Shown piece by piece: positions 42,245-51,627 of a stretch of 64,000 nucleotides of DNA. The first letter of the stretch is position 1; the number at the start of each line of letters is the position of its first letter. A program made the position numbers and the translations under genes. Source of the DNA: Rhodovastum atsumiense (GTDB lineage: Bacteria; Pseudomonadota; Alphaproteobacteria; Acetobacterales; Acetobacteraceae). Location: assembly GCF_937425535.1 (NCBI RefSeq), contig NZ_OW485601.1, forward strand, positions 425,001 through 489,000, written 5' to 3'. The notes beneath the pieces were generated by a model. That model had not been told where the DNA came from. It was given only the letters and a program-made list of their open reading frames with translations, and searched no databases.

Positions 42245-43408
42245 ATGGGTCTCATCCGCGAGAGCATCACCCAGCTCGAGGACAGCCCGATCATCGATGT
42301 CTGGCGCCTGGGCTTCGGCCTGCCGGACGTCATCGGCCTGTGGGCCGGCGAGCCGGACGTGCCGACGCCGGCCTTCATCTGTGAGGCGGCCAGCCGGGCG
42401 CTGATGGAGGGCCACACCTTCTATTCCCCCAATCGCGGCATCCCGGAGCTGCGCGAGGCGCTGGCCGGGTATCACCGCCGCCTCTACGGACTCGACATCC
42501 CGGAGCGGCGCCTGACGCTGACCCAGTCCGGCATGCAGGCGGTGATGCTGGTGGCGCAGGCGATGGTGGAGCCGGGCGACAACGCCGTCGCCATCACCCC
42601 GTCCTGGCCGAACGTCATGCGGGCGATGCAGATCAACGGCGCCGCCATCCGCGAAGTGCCGCTCGGCCGCGGCAACGATGGCTGGCATCTCGACCTCGAC
42701 CGGGTGTTCGCCAGTTGCGACGCCCGCACGCGGGTGATCTACACGGCCTCCCCGGCCAACCCGACCGGCTGGATGATGTCGCGCGCCGAGGGCGAGGCGC
42801 TGCTCGACTTCGCCCGCCGGCGCAACATCGCCTTGCTGTCCGACGAGGTCTACCACCGCATCGTCTATGCCGGCGAGGCCGCCTTCTCCCTGCTGGAGAT
42901 CGCCGCCCCGGAGGACCCCGTCTTCGTGGTCAACAGTTTCTCGAAATCCTGGGCGATGACCGGATGGCGGATGGGCTGGATGGTCTATCCCGACGGGCTG
43001 GCGCCGGAATTCGAGAAGCTGATCCAGTTCAACACCTCCGGCGGCCAGGCCTTCCTGCAGCACGGCGCCATCGCGGCGCTGGAGCAGGGCGAGGATTTCG
43101 TGCGGTCCTTCGTCGCGCGCTGCCGCACCGGCCACGAGGTGGTGGCCGGGCGGCTCGCGCGCATGCGGCGGATCCGTGACATTCCGAACCAGGGCAGTTT
43201 CTACGCCATGTTCGAGATCGACGGCGTGTCCGACACGCTTGGCTTCTGCCGGCGTGCCGTCACCGAGGCGCGGATCGGCCTCGCCCCCGGCATTGCCTTC
43301 GGCGCCGGTGCGGACCGCATGGTGCGGCTGTGCTTCGCCAAGTCACCGGAATTGCTGCACCGCGCCATGGACCGGCTGGAAAGCTTCGTTGAAAATTACA
43401 AAGAGTAA
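42245..43408 (+). CDS. PLP-dependent class I/II aminotransferase
   Basis: 387 residues. GLWAGEPDVPTPAF, SPANPTGWMMS, SDEVYHRIVY and the Schiff-base lysine motif NSFSKSWAMTGWRMGWMV near residue 240 define a subgroup I aminotransferase of the aspartate/alanine/kynurenine kind. The carboxylate-binding arginine is in MVRLCFA. The start at 42245 follows GGGAGCAGCGCC. It is divergent from the peptide importer operon, so it may process an amino acid from the imported ligand; specificity is unknown. Confidence 0.9.
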   Translation: MGLIRESITQLEDSPIIDVWRLGFGLPDVIGLWAGEPDVPTPAFICEAASRALMEGHTFYSPNRGIPELREALAGYHRRLYGLDIPERRLTLTQSGMQAVMLVAQAMVEPGDNAVAITPSWPNVMRAMQINGAAIREVPLGRGNDGWHLDLDRVFASCDARTRVIYTASPANPTGWMMSRAEGEALLDFARRRNIALLSDEVYHRIVYAGEAAFSLLEIAAPEDPVFVVNSFSKSWAMTGWRMGWMVYPDGLAPEFEKLIQFNTSGGQAFLQHGAIAALEQGEDFVRSFVARCRTGHEVVAGRLARMRRIRDIPNQGSFYAMFEIDGVSDTLGFCRRAVTEARIGLAPGIAFGAGADRMVRLCFAKSPELLHRAMDRLESFVENYKE

Positions 43409-43547
43409 TAAATTAAATATTAACCTGAACATAACATATCACTTTCTGGAATAAATTGCATGTCTTGAACCATTTATAGTCATGGTCGATGGCAACTTGA
43501 TTTCGGCTGCCACGTTTGGACGGTGCTGATTCTACGGGAGCATGAGA

Positions 43548-44117
43548 ATGATCCGCACACGCACCGTCGCCGCCGTTGCGCTCGCCGCCGTGCTCGGCGC
43601 CGGCACGGCGCTGGCCCAGACCACCGGCTCAGGCATTTCCTCCGACACCCCCGCCACCACCCCTGGCAGCACCATGGGCAGCGGGGCCACCGGCACCACC
43701 GGTCGTGACCTCAATCCCGGCCATTCCGCCAGTTCCGCCACCCCGGCCGGCCCGACCATCGGCGCCAACACGCCGGGCGCGCGCAACGACACGCCCTCGG
43801 GCCGCAACCCGGTCCTGACCGACCAGAGCGCCGTGCGCGCGAGCAAGCTGATCGGCTCGTCGGTCTACAACGACAAGGGCGAACAGATCGGCAGCATCGA
43901 CGACATCCTGATGGGCCAGGACAACAAGGCGCAGACCGCGGTGTTGTCGGTGGGGGGCTTCCTCGGCATCGGCGCCAAGCTCGTGGAAGTGCCCTATGAG
44001 CAGCTCCAGTTCGGCGACACCCGCGGCAGCAGCGAAAACCGCGTGAAGCTGCCCAACGCGACCAAGGACAGCCTGCAGAGCATGCCGGAATACCAGTACC
44101 GCGGCTCGCACGGCTGA
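43548..44117 (+). CDS. Exported PRC-barrel domain protein
   Basis: 189 residues from the second ATG at 43548, seven bases after GGGAG (an ATG at 43542 is too close). A signal peptide (RTRTVAAVALAAVLGAGTALA) is followed by a Thr/Ser/Gly/Pro-rich low-complexity linker to about residue 95, then a PRC-barrel domain (ASKLIGSSVYNDKGEQIGSIDDILMG, VLSVGGFLGIGAKLVEVPYEQL). PRC-barrel proteins of this exported type are common in alphaproteobacteria and often stress-associated; the role is unknown. The upstream 130 bases are strikingly A+T-rich for this genome. Confidence 0.85.
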   Translation: MIRTRTVAAVALAAVLGAGTALAQTTGSGISSDTPATTPGSTMGSGATGTTGRDLNPGHSASSATPAGPTIGANTPGARNDTPSGRNPVLTDQSAVRASKLIGSSVYNDKGEQIGSIDDILMGQDNKAQTAVLSVGGFLGIGAKLVEVPYEQLQFGDTRGSSENRVKLPNATKDSLQSMPEYQYRGSHG

Positions 44118-44126
44118 CGTGACGAT

Positions 44127-44153
44127 GGCCGGTCCGCCGGTGGCGGGCCGGCC
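44127..44153. terminator. Bidirectional terminator hairpin
   Basis: A 12-bp stem with one G-T pair (44127-44138 with 44142-44153) and a GGT loop fills the gap between the convergent PRC-barrel and debranching-like genes. Confidence 0.6.
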
Positions 44154-44161
44154 GCTTCCCC

Positions 44162-46339
44162 TCAGCTCACCATCACCGCGCGGATCTGCCCCTCGCGCCG
44201 CAGCACCTGCATGCCGGTCGACGCGCCCCGGCCGCGCAGGACCACGTCGATGCGCCCCGAATTCACCGCGAGGTTGCGCAGGATGACCTGTTCGGCGAAA
44301 TCCGGCAGCACCGGGCGATCGAACACCACGGAATGCGTTGCCGGCTCGAAGCCGATGCCGAGCGCGGCCTGCAGCAGCCCGAGCGGTGCCACCGCCGCCC
44401 AGGCCTGGGGCGCGCAGGCGACCGGATAGAAGGTCGGCCCCTGCCCGCGCCGGCGGGCGAAGCCGCAGAACAGCTCCGGCAGACGGCGCAGGTCGATATG
44501 CACGCAGGCCTCGAACAGCCCGTGCAGGATGCGTGCCGCCGCCTCGTGCTGGCCGTAGCGGGTCAGCCCGAGCCCGATCAGGGCGTTGTCGTGCGGCCAG
44601 ACCGAGCCGTTATGGTACGACATCGGGTTGTAGCGGGCCTCGCCGACGGCGACCGTCCGCACCCCCCAGCCCGAGAAGAAACTCGGGTCCATCAACTGCC
44701 GCCCCACCCGCGCCGCCCGCTCCGGCGACGGCACGCCGCAGAGCAGCAGGTGCCCGGCATTGGAGCTGCGCACCCGGCAGGGACGCTTCTCGCCGTCCAG
44801 GGCGAGCGCGTAGGTGCCCAGATCCTCGCACCAGAACGCCGCCTCGATCCGGTCCCGCAGCGTCGCGGCCTGGGTGGCGAGGGCGGCGGCCCGCGCCGTG
44901 TCGCCCAGGGCGGCGGCGATGCGCGAGGCCGCCAGCCGCGCCGCATACGCATACCCCTGCACTTCCACCAGCGCGATCGGCCCCTCGGCGAGGCCGCCAT
45001 CGGCGTGGAAGACCGAATCGTGGCTGTCCTTCCAGCCCTGGTTGGCCAGGCCGCTCTCGGTCTGGCGGAAATACTCGACGAAGCCGTCGCCGTCGCGATC
45101 GGCATGGGTGTCGAGCCAGTCCAGGGCGGCGAGGATATGCGGCCACAGCCGTTGCATGGTCGCCACATCGGCGGTGCGTTCCAGGTAGGCACCGGCCAGC
45201 ATGACGAACAGCGGGGTGGAATCGACGCTGCCGTAGTAGCGGCGGAACGGCACCTCGCCCAGTTCGGCCATCTCGCCGCGCCGCACCTCGTGCAGGATCT
45301 TGCCCGGCTCGGCGTCGGCCACCGGGTCCACCGTCTGCGCCTGGTTGGCCGCGAGGTGCAGCAGCACGCCGCGGGCGATCGCCGGGTCCATCCACAGCAC
45401 CAGCAGCGCCGTGATCATGGCGTCGCGGCCGAAGGCGGCGCTGAACCAGGGAATGCCGGCATAGGGATAGGGCCCTTCCGGCGTGTCGGTCACCAGCATG
45501 GTCAGGTCGGAGATGCTGCGCCGCACCGATTCATTGAAGATGTCGTTGGAACTGTCCACCGAGGCCGCCCGCCCCGCCGCCTGGCGCAGGGCCCGCCGCG
45601 ATTCGCGCAGGCAGGCGAAGAAGGCATCGGTCGGCGGGCGCGTCTGCGTCGCCGGATCGACGTCGCAGCCGATCTCGAAGGTGATCTCGGCCCGCCCGGC
45701 GGCAGGCAATTCGAGCCGGAAGCGCGCCCGGGCGCTTTCCAGCTGCGCCGGGGCCGGGCTGAAGCGCAGCGTGGCGCTGCGATCCTGCCCGTCGAGCCCG
45801 GTATAGGCCAGGATGATGCGGTCGGCCTCGATCCGCGGCCCATGCCGCCGCCCCCGCTGCGTCCGCGTGCTGCCCCGCACTTCGAACAGGTCGGCGAAAT
45901 CCGCGGCGAAGCGCAGCTCGATCGGCACCGAGAGCGGAACATTGGCGAAGCTGCGCACCACGATCCGCTCGTGGAAGGTGGCCTGCCACAGGAAGGTGGA
46001 GCGGCGGATATGCACCTGGTCGTGCTCCAGCACCAGTTTCCCGTCCTCGAACAGGTCGGGGTTGGTGAGGTCGCAGGTCAGGGTTGCGTTGTCCTCGCGC
46101 AGGGTGGAGCTCAGCAGCATCGGCCGCCCGCCCCCCACCAGCAGTTCCAGCAGGGAGAGATACCGGGTGTCGCGGTGGTACAGCCCTTCGGTGCCGCCGC
46201 CGAGCGGCATGTTGCCGTTGCGGTCGAGCACCGCGAAGGTGTCGCCGTGCTTGAGCGTGCGCGGTCGTGTCTCCTGGATGCTGGCGGTCGCGGGGATGAA
46301 GTAGGGATCGAGGTCGCCGGGGGCGGTGGAAACGTTCAC
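44162..46339 (-). CDS. Amylo-alpha-1,6-glucosidase / glycogen-debranching N-terminal domain protein
   Basis: 725 residues. The N-terminal bis-GDE-type domain contains TFAVLDRNGNMPLGGGTEGLYHRDTRYLSLLELLVGG. The (alpha/alpha)6 catalytic domain carries GIPWFSAAFGRDAMITALLVLW near residue 290, YYGSVDSTPLFVMLAGAYLERT near 370, and MSYHNGSVWPHDNALIGLGLTRYG near 580. It belongs to the same broad clan as the 28.8 kb enzyme but to a different subfamily, which in many alphaproteobacteria is annotated only as amylo-alpha-1,6-glucosidase. It probably acts on intracellular alpha-glucans or trehalose-related sugars; the exact activity is unproven. It stands alone. Confidence 0.85.
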   Translation of the reverse strand: MNVSTAPGDLDPYFIPATASIQETRPRTLKHGDTFAVLDRNGNMPLGGGTEGLYHRDTRYLSLLELLVGGGRPMLLSSTLREDNATLTCDLTNPDLFEDGKLVLEHDQVHIRRSTFLWQATFHERIVVRSFANVPLSVPIELRFAADFADLFEVRGSTRTQRGRRHGPRIEADRIILAYTGLDGQDRSATLRFSPAPAQLESARARFRLELPAAGRAEITFEIGCDVDPATQTRPPTDAFFACLRESRRALRQAAGRAASVDSSNDIFNESVRRSISDLTMLVTDTPEGPYPYAGIPWFSAAFGRDAMITALLVLWMDPAIARGVLLHLAANQAQTVDPVADAEPGKILHEVRRGEMAELGEVPFRRYYGSVDSTPLFVMLAGAYLERTADVATMQRLWPHILAALDWLDTHADRDGDGFVEYFRQTESGLANQGWKDSHDSVFHADGGLAEGPIALVEVQGYAYAARLAASRIAAALGDTARAAALATQAATLRDRIEAAFWCEDLGTYALALDGEKRPCRVRSSNAGHLLLCGVPSPERAARVGRQLMDPSFFSGWGVRTVAVGEARYNPMSYHNGSVWPHDNALIGLGLTRYGQHEAAARILHGLFEACVHIDLRRLPELFCGFARRRGQGPTFYPVACAPQAWAAVAPLGLLQAALGIGFEPATHSVVFDRPVLPDFAEQVILRNLAVNSGRIDVVLRGRGASTGMQVLRREGQIRAVMVS

Positions 46340-46798
46340 GGCAGCTCCTGCGGGGCAGACGGGAAGTTTTCAGGGTGCGGTCCCTAGGTGCGCTTCCCCT
46401 CGCACCATCGAAACCCGCGCGTGAATTCACGCTCGCGTGAAATTTCCATGGGATACGAAGCAAGGCTTCATTTGTGTTGAGGTAACTCAATATTTTCAGA
46501 ACTGTGCATCGCCGGATCAGGACAACTGCCTATCCCCACAGGCGAACCCGCCCCGGCGCGGCGCCCCCCTCCTGCCCTGCCCGCCCGCCTGCGCCCTCGC
46601 GAAGGCGGCCCCATGCATGACGGAACCGCGCTTGCATCCCCGCCCGCCTTCGGCCATATCCCCCCCGCCGGCGGCATGGGGCCGCCGGCAATCCACACGC
46701 AGGGCGCCTTCCGTCCCGAGTTCATCGGGTGCGGATCCGGTGCCGTATTGGCGTTTCGCCCTGCGGAGGCTCAACCGGACGGAAGGAAGGACACGCTC
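46340..46798. other. Intergenic region upstream of rpsB
   Basis: About 460 bases between divergent genes. It holds an inverted repeat GGTGCG-N8-CGCACC (46387-46406) about 50 bases before the debranching-like gene and a dyad TTGAG-GTAA-CTCAA (46477-46490) in an A+T-rich patch. The rest should contain the rpsB promoter and the S2 leader, but I see no clear hexamers. The rpsB frame is open back to 46613 without RpsB-like sequence, so I do not extend the gene. Confidence 0.55.
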
Positions 46799-47593
46799 AT
46801 GGCGATGCCCGAATTCACGCTGCGTCAGCTGCTCGAAGCCGGCGTTCATTTCGGCCACCACACCCGGCGCTGGAACCCGCGCATGGCGCCGTTCCTGTTC
46901 GGCGTGCGCAACCAGGTCCACATCATCGACCTGCAGCAGACCGTGCCGATGCTCGACCGCTCGCTGCGCGCGATCCGTGACGTGGTCGCCGCCGGTGGTC
47001 GCGTGCTGTTCGTCGGCACCAAGCGCGCCGCCGCCGACTATGTCGCCGACAGCGCCCGCCGCTGCGGCCAGTATTATGTCAACCACCGCTGGCTCGGCGG
47101 CATGCTGACCAACTGGAAGACCATCACCGGCTCGATCAAGCGGCTGCGCCAGATCGACGAGATGCTCGCCGGCGACACCCAGGGCCTGACCAAGAAGGAA
47201 ATCCTGGACATCACCCGTGACCGCGAGAAGCTCGAGCGCGCGCTCGGCGGCATCAAGGACATGGGCGGCCTGCCGGACATCCTGTTCATCATCGACACCA
47301 ACAAGGAAAAGCTGGCGGTCGAGGAAGCCAACAAGCTCGGCATCCCCGTGGTCGCCGTGCTCGACAGCAACTCCGACCCCTCCGGTGTCACCTTCCCGAT
47401 CCCGGGCAACGATGATGCCATCCGTGCGATCACGCTGTACTGCGACCTGGTCGCCGGCGCGGTGCTGGACGGCATCTCCGCCGAGATGATCGCTTCGGGC
47501 CGTGACATCGGCGCCGCCGAGGACCTGCCGCCCGAGTCCCTGCCCGAGACTGCCCCCGCGGCCGAGACCGCCCCGCAGCCGGCCGCCGAGTAA
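46799..47593 (+). CDS. rpsB: 30S ribosomal protein S2
   Basis: 264 residues. The sequence begins [32 protein letters not shown] and includes [10 protein letters not shown] and [18 protein letters not shown], which are diagnostic for S2. The C-terminus has an acidic Pro/Ala tail beyond the conserved core. GGAAGGAAGG eight bases upstream fixes the ATG at 46799. It is followed 12 bases later by tsf, the usual pair. It heads the essential gene block that runs to lpxI. Confidence 0.98.
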   Translation: MAMPEFTLRQLLEAGVHFGHHTRRWNPRMAPFLFGVRNQVHIIDLQQTVPMLDRSLRAIRDVVAAGGRVLFVGTKRAAADYVADSARRCGQYYVNHRWLGGMLTNWKTITGSIKRLRQIDEMLAGDTQGLTKKEILDITRDREKLERALGGIKDMGGLPDILFIIDTNKEKLAVEEANKLGIPVVAVLDSNSDPSGVTFPIPGNDDAIRAITLYCDLVAGAVLDGISAEMIASGRDIGAAEDLPPESLPETAPAAETAPQPAAE

Positions 47594-47605
47594 GGAGACC
47601 CCAGC

Positions 47606-48526
47606 ATGGCTGAGATCACGGCCGCCCTCGTCAAGGATCTGCGCGAGCGGACCGGCGCCGGGATGATGGACTGCAAGAAGGCGCTGACCGAAGCCGCCGG
47701 CGACATGGAAGCGGCGATCGACTGGCTGCGCAAGAAGGGCCTGTCCGCCGCCGCCAAGAAGTCCGGCCGCGTCGCCGCGGAAGGACTGGTCGGCGTCGCC
47801 TCCGGCCCGAATGCCGCCGCCCTGGTCGAGGTGAACGCCGAGACCGACTTCGTCGCCCGCAACGAAACCTTCCAGGGCTTCGTGACGGAAGTGGCCAAGG
47901 TGGCGCTAGCGGTCGGCGAGGACATCGAGGCGATCAAGGCCGCCGCCTATCCCGGCACCGGCCGCACCGTCGGCGAGGAGCTTACCCACCTCGTCGCCAC
48001 CATCGGCGAGAACATGAACATCCGGCGCGCCCGGGTGCTGACTGTTCCGCAGGGGGTGGTCGCCACCTACGTGCACTCGGCGGTCAAGCCCGGCCTGGGC
48101 AAGATCGGCGTGCTCGCCGCGGTCAAGGGCAGCTCCGAGATCGGCGCGCTGGAAACGCTCGGCCGCCAGATCGGCATGCACGTCGCCGCCGCCCGCCCCG
48201 AGGCGCTGGACGTTGATTCGGTCGATCCGGCGGCGCTGGATCGCGAGCGCGCGGTGCTCTCCGAGCAGGCCCGTGCCTCCGGCAAGCCCGAGGCCATCAT
48301 CGAGAAGATGGTCGAAGGCCGCATCCGCAAGTACTACGAAGAAGTGGTGCTGCTGGAGCAGGTCTGGGTGCATGACGGCGAGAGTCGGGTGCGCGCGGTG
48401 CTGAAGAAGGCGGGCGCGGAGCTCACCGGCTTCGCCCGCTTCCAGCTTGGCGAAGGCATCGACAAGCAGACCGGTGATTTCGCCGCCGAGGTCGCTGCCG
48501 CCGCCGGTATCGCCCCGGTGGCCTGA
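47606..48526 (+). CDS. tsf: Elongation factor Ts
   Basis: 306 residues. The N-terminal UBA-like domain ([39 protein letters not shown]) includes the TGAGMMDCK motif that contacts EF-Tu, followed by [14 protein letters not shown] in the core. It catalyses GDP release from EF-Tu. An AAGGAG precedes the ATG. A hairpin lies in the 137-base gap to pyrH. Confidence 0.98.
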   Translation: MAEITAALVKDLRERTGAGMMDCKKALTEAAGDMEAAIDWLRKKGLSAAAKKSGRVAAEGLVGVASGPNAAALVEVNAETDFVARNETFQGFVTEVAKVALAVGEDIEAIKAAAYPGTGRTVGEELTHLVATIGENMNIRRARVLTVPQGVVATYVHSAVKPGLGKIGVLAAVKGSSEIGALETLGRQIGMHVAAARPEALDVDSVDPAALDRERAVLSEQARASGKPEAIIEKMVEGRIRKYYEEVVLLEQVWVHDGESRVRAVLKKAGAELTGFARFQLGEGIDKQTGDFAAEVAAAAGIAPVA

Positions 48527-48551
48527 GGCCACGTCTTAACCCCAAGTGGAG

Positions 48552-48586
48552 TGCCGGCACGCGTCGTTCACCTGCGCGTGTCGGCA
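48552..48586. terminator. Hairpin between tsf and pyrH
   Basis: A 12-bp stem with one G-T pair (48552-48563 with 48575-48586) and an 11-base loop, 26 bases after the tsf stop and before pyrH. No U-tract follows, so it may be a partial terminator, attenuator or mRNA-processing site separating rpsB-tsf from the downstream genes. Confidence 0.5.
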
Positions 48587-48663
48587 TACCCCCGCGTCTT
48601 GTCGCGCGGGAGCGGCCCCTGTAGCGTGCGGCCGCGCCGGCGTCCGCAGCACAGCATGGAACG

Positions 48664-49389
48664 ATGAGCCCGACTCCCGCCTATAAACGTGTACTGCTTA
48701 AGGTCTCCGGCGAAGCCCTGATGGGGGAGCGGGATTACGGCCTCGATACCGAGACCGTCACCCGCATCGCCGCCGACGTTGCCGATGTCTGCGCCATGGG
48801 CGTGCAGGTCAGCCTCGTGATCGGGGGCGGCAACATCTTCCGTGGCGTCTCGGCCGCGGCCGGCGGCATGGACCGCGCCCAGGCCGACTATATGGGCATG
48901 CTGGCCACCGTCATGAACGCGCTGGCCATGCAGAACGCGCTGGAAAAGCGCGGCGTGCCCACCCGCGTGCAATCCGCCATTCCCATGGCCAGCGTCTGCG
49001 AGCCCTATATCCGCCGCCGCGCCGAGCGCCACATGGAGAAGGGGCGTGTCGTCATCTTCGCCGCCGGCACCGGGAACCCGTTCTTCACCACCGACACCGC
49101 CGCGGCCCTGCGCGCCGCGGAGATGGGGTGCAACGCCCTGCTCAAGGGCACCCAGGTCGATGGCGTCTATTCCGCCGACCCGCGCAAGCGCCCGGACGCG
49201 CAGCGCTACGAGCAGCTCACCTATCTCGACGTGCTCGCGCGCGACCTGGCGGTGATGGACGCGTCCGCCATCAGCCTCGCCCGGGAAAACCGGCTGCCGA
49301 TCATCGTCTTCAACATCCACGCCCCTGGCGCCTTCGTGCAGGTCATGCGCGGCGAGGGGCGGTTCACCACCATCGTCGAGCCGTCCTGA
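48664..49389 (+). CDS. pyrH: UMP kinase
   Basis: 241 residues of the amino acid kinase fold: [15 protein letters not shown] at the N-terminus, IGGGNIFRG for nucleotide binding, and [22 protein letters not shown] typical of bacterial UMP kinase. It makes UDP from UMP and ATP and is a hexamer in the cytoplasm. Position between tsf and frr is conserved in bacteria. Confidence 0.97.
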   Translation: MSPTPAYKRVLLKVSGEALMGERDYGLDTETVTRIAADVADVCAMGVQVSLVIGGGNIFRGVSAAAGGMDRAQADYMGMLATVMNALAMQNALEKRGVPTRVQSAIPMASVCEPYIRRRAERHMEKGRVVIFAAGTGNPFFTTDTAAALRAAEMGCNALLKGTQVDGVYSADPRKRPDAQRYEQLTYLDVLARDLAVMDASAISLARENRLPIIVFNIHAPGAFVQVMRGEGRFTTIVEPS

Positions 49390-49430
49390 GGCCCCCCGGC
49401 CCGGGCGGCCGCCCAGCATAGGAGGTTGCG

Positions 49431-49997
49431 GTGGCGACCGATCTGAACGAGCTGAAGACAGACCTGACGCGCCGCATGGACGGCGCGCTGGAAACGTTGC
49501 GGCGGGAATTCGCCGGCCTGCGCACCGGCCGCGCCAGCCCCGCCTTGGTCGAGCCGGTTCGTGTTCTCGCCTATGGCAGCGAGGTCCCGCTCAACCAGGT
49601 CGGCACCGTCGCGGTCCCGGAACCGCGCATGCTCACCGTGCAGGTCTGGGATCGCAGCCTGGTCAATGCGACCGTGGTGGCGATCCGCGATTGCGGCCTC
49701 GGCCTCAATCCCAGCGCCGACGGCCAGCTTGTCCGCGTGCCGATCCCGCAGTTGACCGGCGAGCGCCGCATCGAGCTGTCCAAGGCCGCCCATCGCTATG
49801 CCGAGGGCACCAAGGTCGCGGTGCGCGGCGTCCGGCGCGACGGCATGGACCAGTCGCGCGCCCTGGAGAAGAAGGGCACGATCAGCCAGGACGAGGAAAA
49901 GCACTGGGCCGAGGAGATCCAGAAGCTGACCGACTCCTACATCAAGCGCATCGACGATGCGCTTGCGGAAAAAGACAAGGAAATCAAACAGGTCTGA
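49431..49997 (+). CDS. frr: Ribosome recycling factor
   Basis: 188 residues starting at GTG 49431 after TAGGAGGTTGC. Typical RRF segments are LKTDLTRRMDGALETLRREFAGLRTGRASPALVE, VPEPRMLTVQVWD and RRDGMDQSRALEKKGTISQDE. It splits post-termination ribosomes with EF-G. It lies 41 bases after pyrH. Confidence 0.97.
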   Translation: MATDLNELKTDLTRRMDGALETLRREFAGLRTGRASPALVEPVRVLAYGSEVPLNQVGTVAVPEPRMLTVQVWDRSLVNATVVAIRDCGLGLNPSADGQLVRVPIPQLTGERRIELSKAAHRYAEGTKVAVRGVRRDGMDQSRALEKKGTISQDEEKHWAEEIQKLTDSYIKRIDDALAEKDKEIKQV

Positions 49998-50017
49998 TCG
50001 AGGTGCGGCAGGTGGCC

Positions 50018-50788
50018 ATGTCGAGCCAGGCGGCGATCGAGGATGGCGCCGAGGCCGATGACCCGGCGATGCCCGAGCCGGTGGCATCGCCGCCCCGGCA
50101 TGTCGCCATCATCATGGACGGCAACGGCCGGTGGGCGGCCGGACGTGGCCTGCCGCGCGTCGCCGGTCACCGCGCCGGTGCCCAGGCCGTCCGCCGCACC
50201 GTGGAAGCCGCCATCCGCCATGGCGTCGGCTGGATCACCCTGTATGCGTTCAGCAGCGAGAACTGGCGCCGCCCGGCCAGCGAGGTGCTCGACCTGACCG
50301 GCCTGCTGCGCCACTACCTGCGCAGCGAGATCGCCGAACTGACGCGCGAGGGGGTGCGGCTGCGCTTCATCGGCGACCGGACCCGCTTCGATGCCGACAT
50401 CGTCGGCCAGCTCACCCGCGCCGAGCACGACACCACCGGCAACACCCGTCTCAACCTGACGCTTGCCCTGTCCTACGGCGCCCGTGCCGAGATCCTCGCC
50501 GCCGCCCGCGCCGCCGCCCGCGCCGCGCGTGACGGCCAGCTCGACCCCGACGCGCTCGACGAGGCCGCCTTCGGCAGCCTGCTCTCCACCGCCGCCATGC
50601 CGGATCCCGACCTGATCATCCGCACCAGCGGCGAGCAGCGCCTGTCCAATTTCCTGCTCTGGCAATCCGCCTATGCCGAGCTGCTCTTCCTCGACGTGCT
50701 GTGGCCCGATTTCGGCCCGACGCACTTTGCCGAGGCCATGGCGGAATTTGCACGACGGGAGCGGCGATTTGGTGCACGTCCTGCCTGA
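50018..50788 (+). CDS. uppS: Isoprenyl transferase (undecaprenyl diphosphate synthase)
   Basis: 256 residues. After a 26-residue acidic leader, the cis-prenyltransferase signature HVAIIMDGNGRWA carries the Mg2+-binding aspartate; GHRAGAQAVRRTVEAA, YAFSSENWRRP and LIIRTSGEQRLSNFLLWQSAYAELLF follow. It makes the C55 lipid carrier for cell wall synthesis. ATG at 50018 is the best start; in-frame GTGs at 50003 and 50012 are possible. Confidence 0.96.
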   Translation: MSSQAAIEDGAEADDPAMPEPVASPPRHVAIIMDGNGRWAAGRGLPRVAGHRAGAQAVRRTVEAAIRHGVGWITLYAFSSENWRRPASEVLDLTGLLRHYLRSEIAELTREGVRLRFIGDRTRFDADIVGQLTRAEHDTTGNTRLNLTLALSYGARAEILAAARAAARAARDGQLDPDALDEAAFGSLLSTAAMPDPDLIIRTSGEQRLSNFLLWQSAYAELLFLDVLWPDFGPTHFAEAMAEFARRERRFGARPA

Positions 50789-51602
50789 AACCCTGCCCGC
50801 AGCGCCGCGGGTGCGCTGGGCTGACCTGCGTACGCGCGCGATTTCGGCGGCGGTGCTCGTCCCCCTGGCCCTGGCCTGCCTCTGGGTCGGCGGCTCCTGG
50901 TGGACCGCCCTGGTCGGGCTGGCCGCGCTCGGCCTCGGCATCGAGTGGGTGCAGCTCTCCGGCGGGCGCCTGACCCGGGTCTCCGGCCTGGCCGTGCCGC
51001 TCTCGGTGCTGGTGGCCGGCGCCGCCGTGGTCGAAGGCCACCCGCCGATCGCGCTGTCGCTGATCGGCATCTGCTTCCTGCTGGTGTGGTGGTACGGCCG
51101 CCGCCAGGGCCTGGCCGCGGGCGTGCCCTATCTGGGCCTCGCCACCGCCGCGCTGCTCTGGCTGCGGGCCGATCCCGAGGTGGGCCGTGTCAACCTGCTG
51201 TTCCTGCTCTGCGTGGTCTGGGCGAGCGATATCGGCGCCTATGTCGCCGGGCGGTTGATCGGCGGCCCGAAGCTTGCCCCGTCCATTTCGCCCGGCAAGA
51301 CCTGGTCGGGGGCGGTCGGCGGATTGATCGCCGCCCTCGCGATCGGGGGCGGCGTGGCGCTGCTGGCCGGTGGCGGGGGGCTGGTCCATGTCCTGGCCGC
51401 CGCCGCCATGGTCGGGATCGCCGCCCAGCTCGGCGACCTGCTGGAAAGCGGGATCAAGCGGCATTACGGCGTCAAGGATTCGGGGCGGCTCATTCCCGGC
51501 CATGGCGGGCTGCTCGACCGGCTCGACGGGCTGATCATTGCCGCGCCCGTGGCCGCGTTGCTGGTCATGTCGCTCGGCCGTGGCGTAGTGTTGTGGCAAT
51601 GA
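50772..51602 (+). CDS. cdsA: Phosphatidate cytidylyltransferase
   Basis: 276 residues from a GTG at 50772 that overlaps the end of uppS; TTG 50769 is an alternative, and GGGAG lies upstream. About six to seven membrane segments. The CdsA signature is visible in SPGKTWSGAVGGLIAA and KDSGRLIPGHGGLLDRLDGL near the C-terminus. It makes CDP-diacylglycerol from phosphatidate and CTP in the inner membrane. Overlap with uppS implies coupled translation. Confidence 0.95.
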   Translation: MHVLPETLPAAPRVRWADLRTRAISAAVLVPLALACLWVGGSWWTALVGLAALGLGIEWVQLSGGRLTRVSGLAVPLSVLVAGAAVVEGHPPIALSLIGICFLLVWWYGRRQGLAAGVPYLGLATAALLWLRADPEVGRVNLLFLLCVVWASDIGAYVAGRLIGGPKLAPSISPGKTWSGAVGGLIAALAIGGGVALLAGGGGLVHVLAAAAMVGIAAQLGDLLESGIKRHYGVKDSGRLIPGHGGLLDRLDGLIIAAPVAALLVMSLGRGVVLWQ

Positions 51603-51627
51603 TCTCGTTCCCGCGAAGGGCGCAATC

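Noticed and set aside
43409-43541. A+T-rich stretch as a possible origin or insertion scar
   Set aside because: No repeats, DnaA boxes or mobile-element ends; most simply a promoter region for the PRC-barrel gene.
46613-46798. In-frame N-terminal extension of rpsB
   Set aside because: Not S2-like, and a strong ribosome site precedes ATG 46799.
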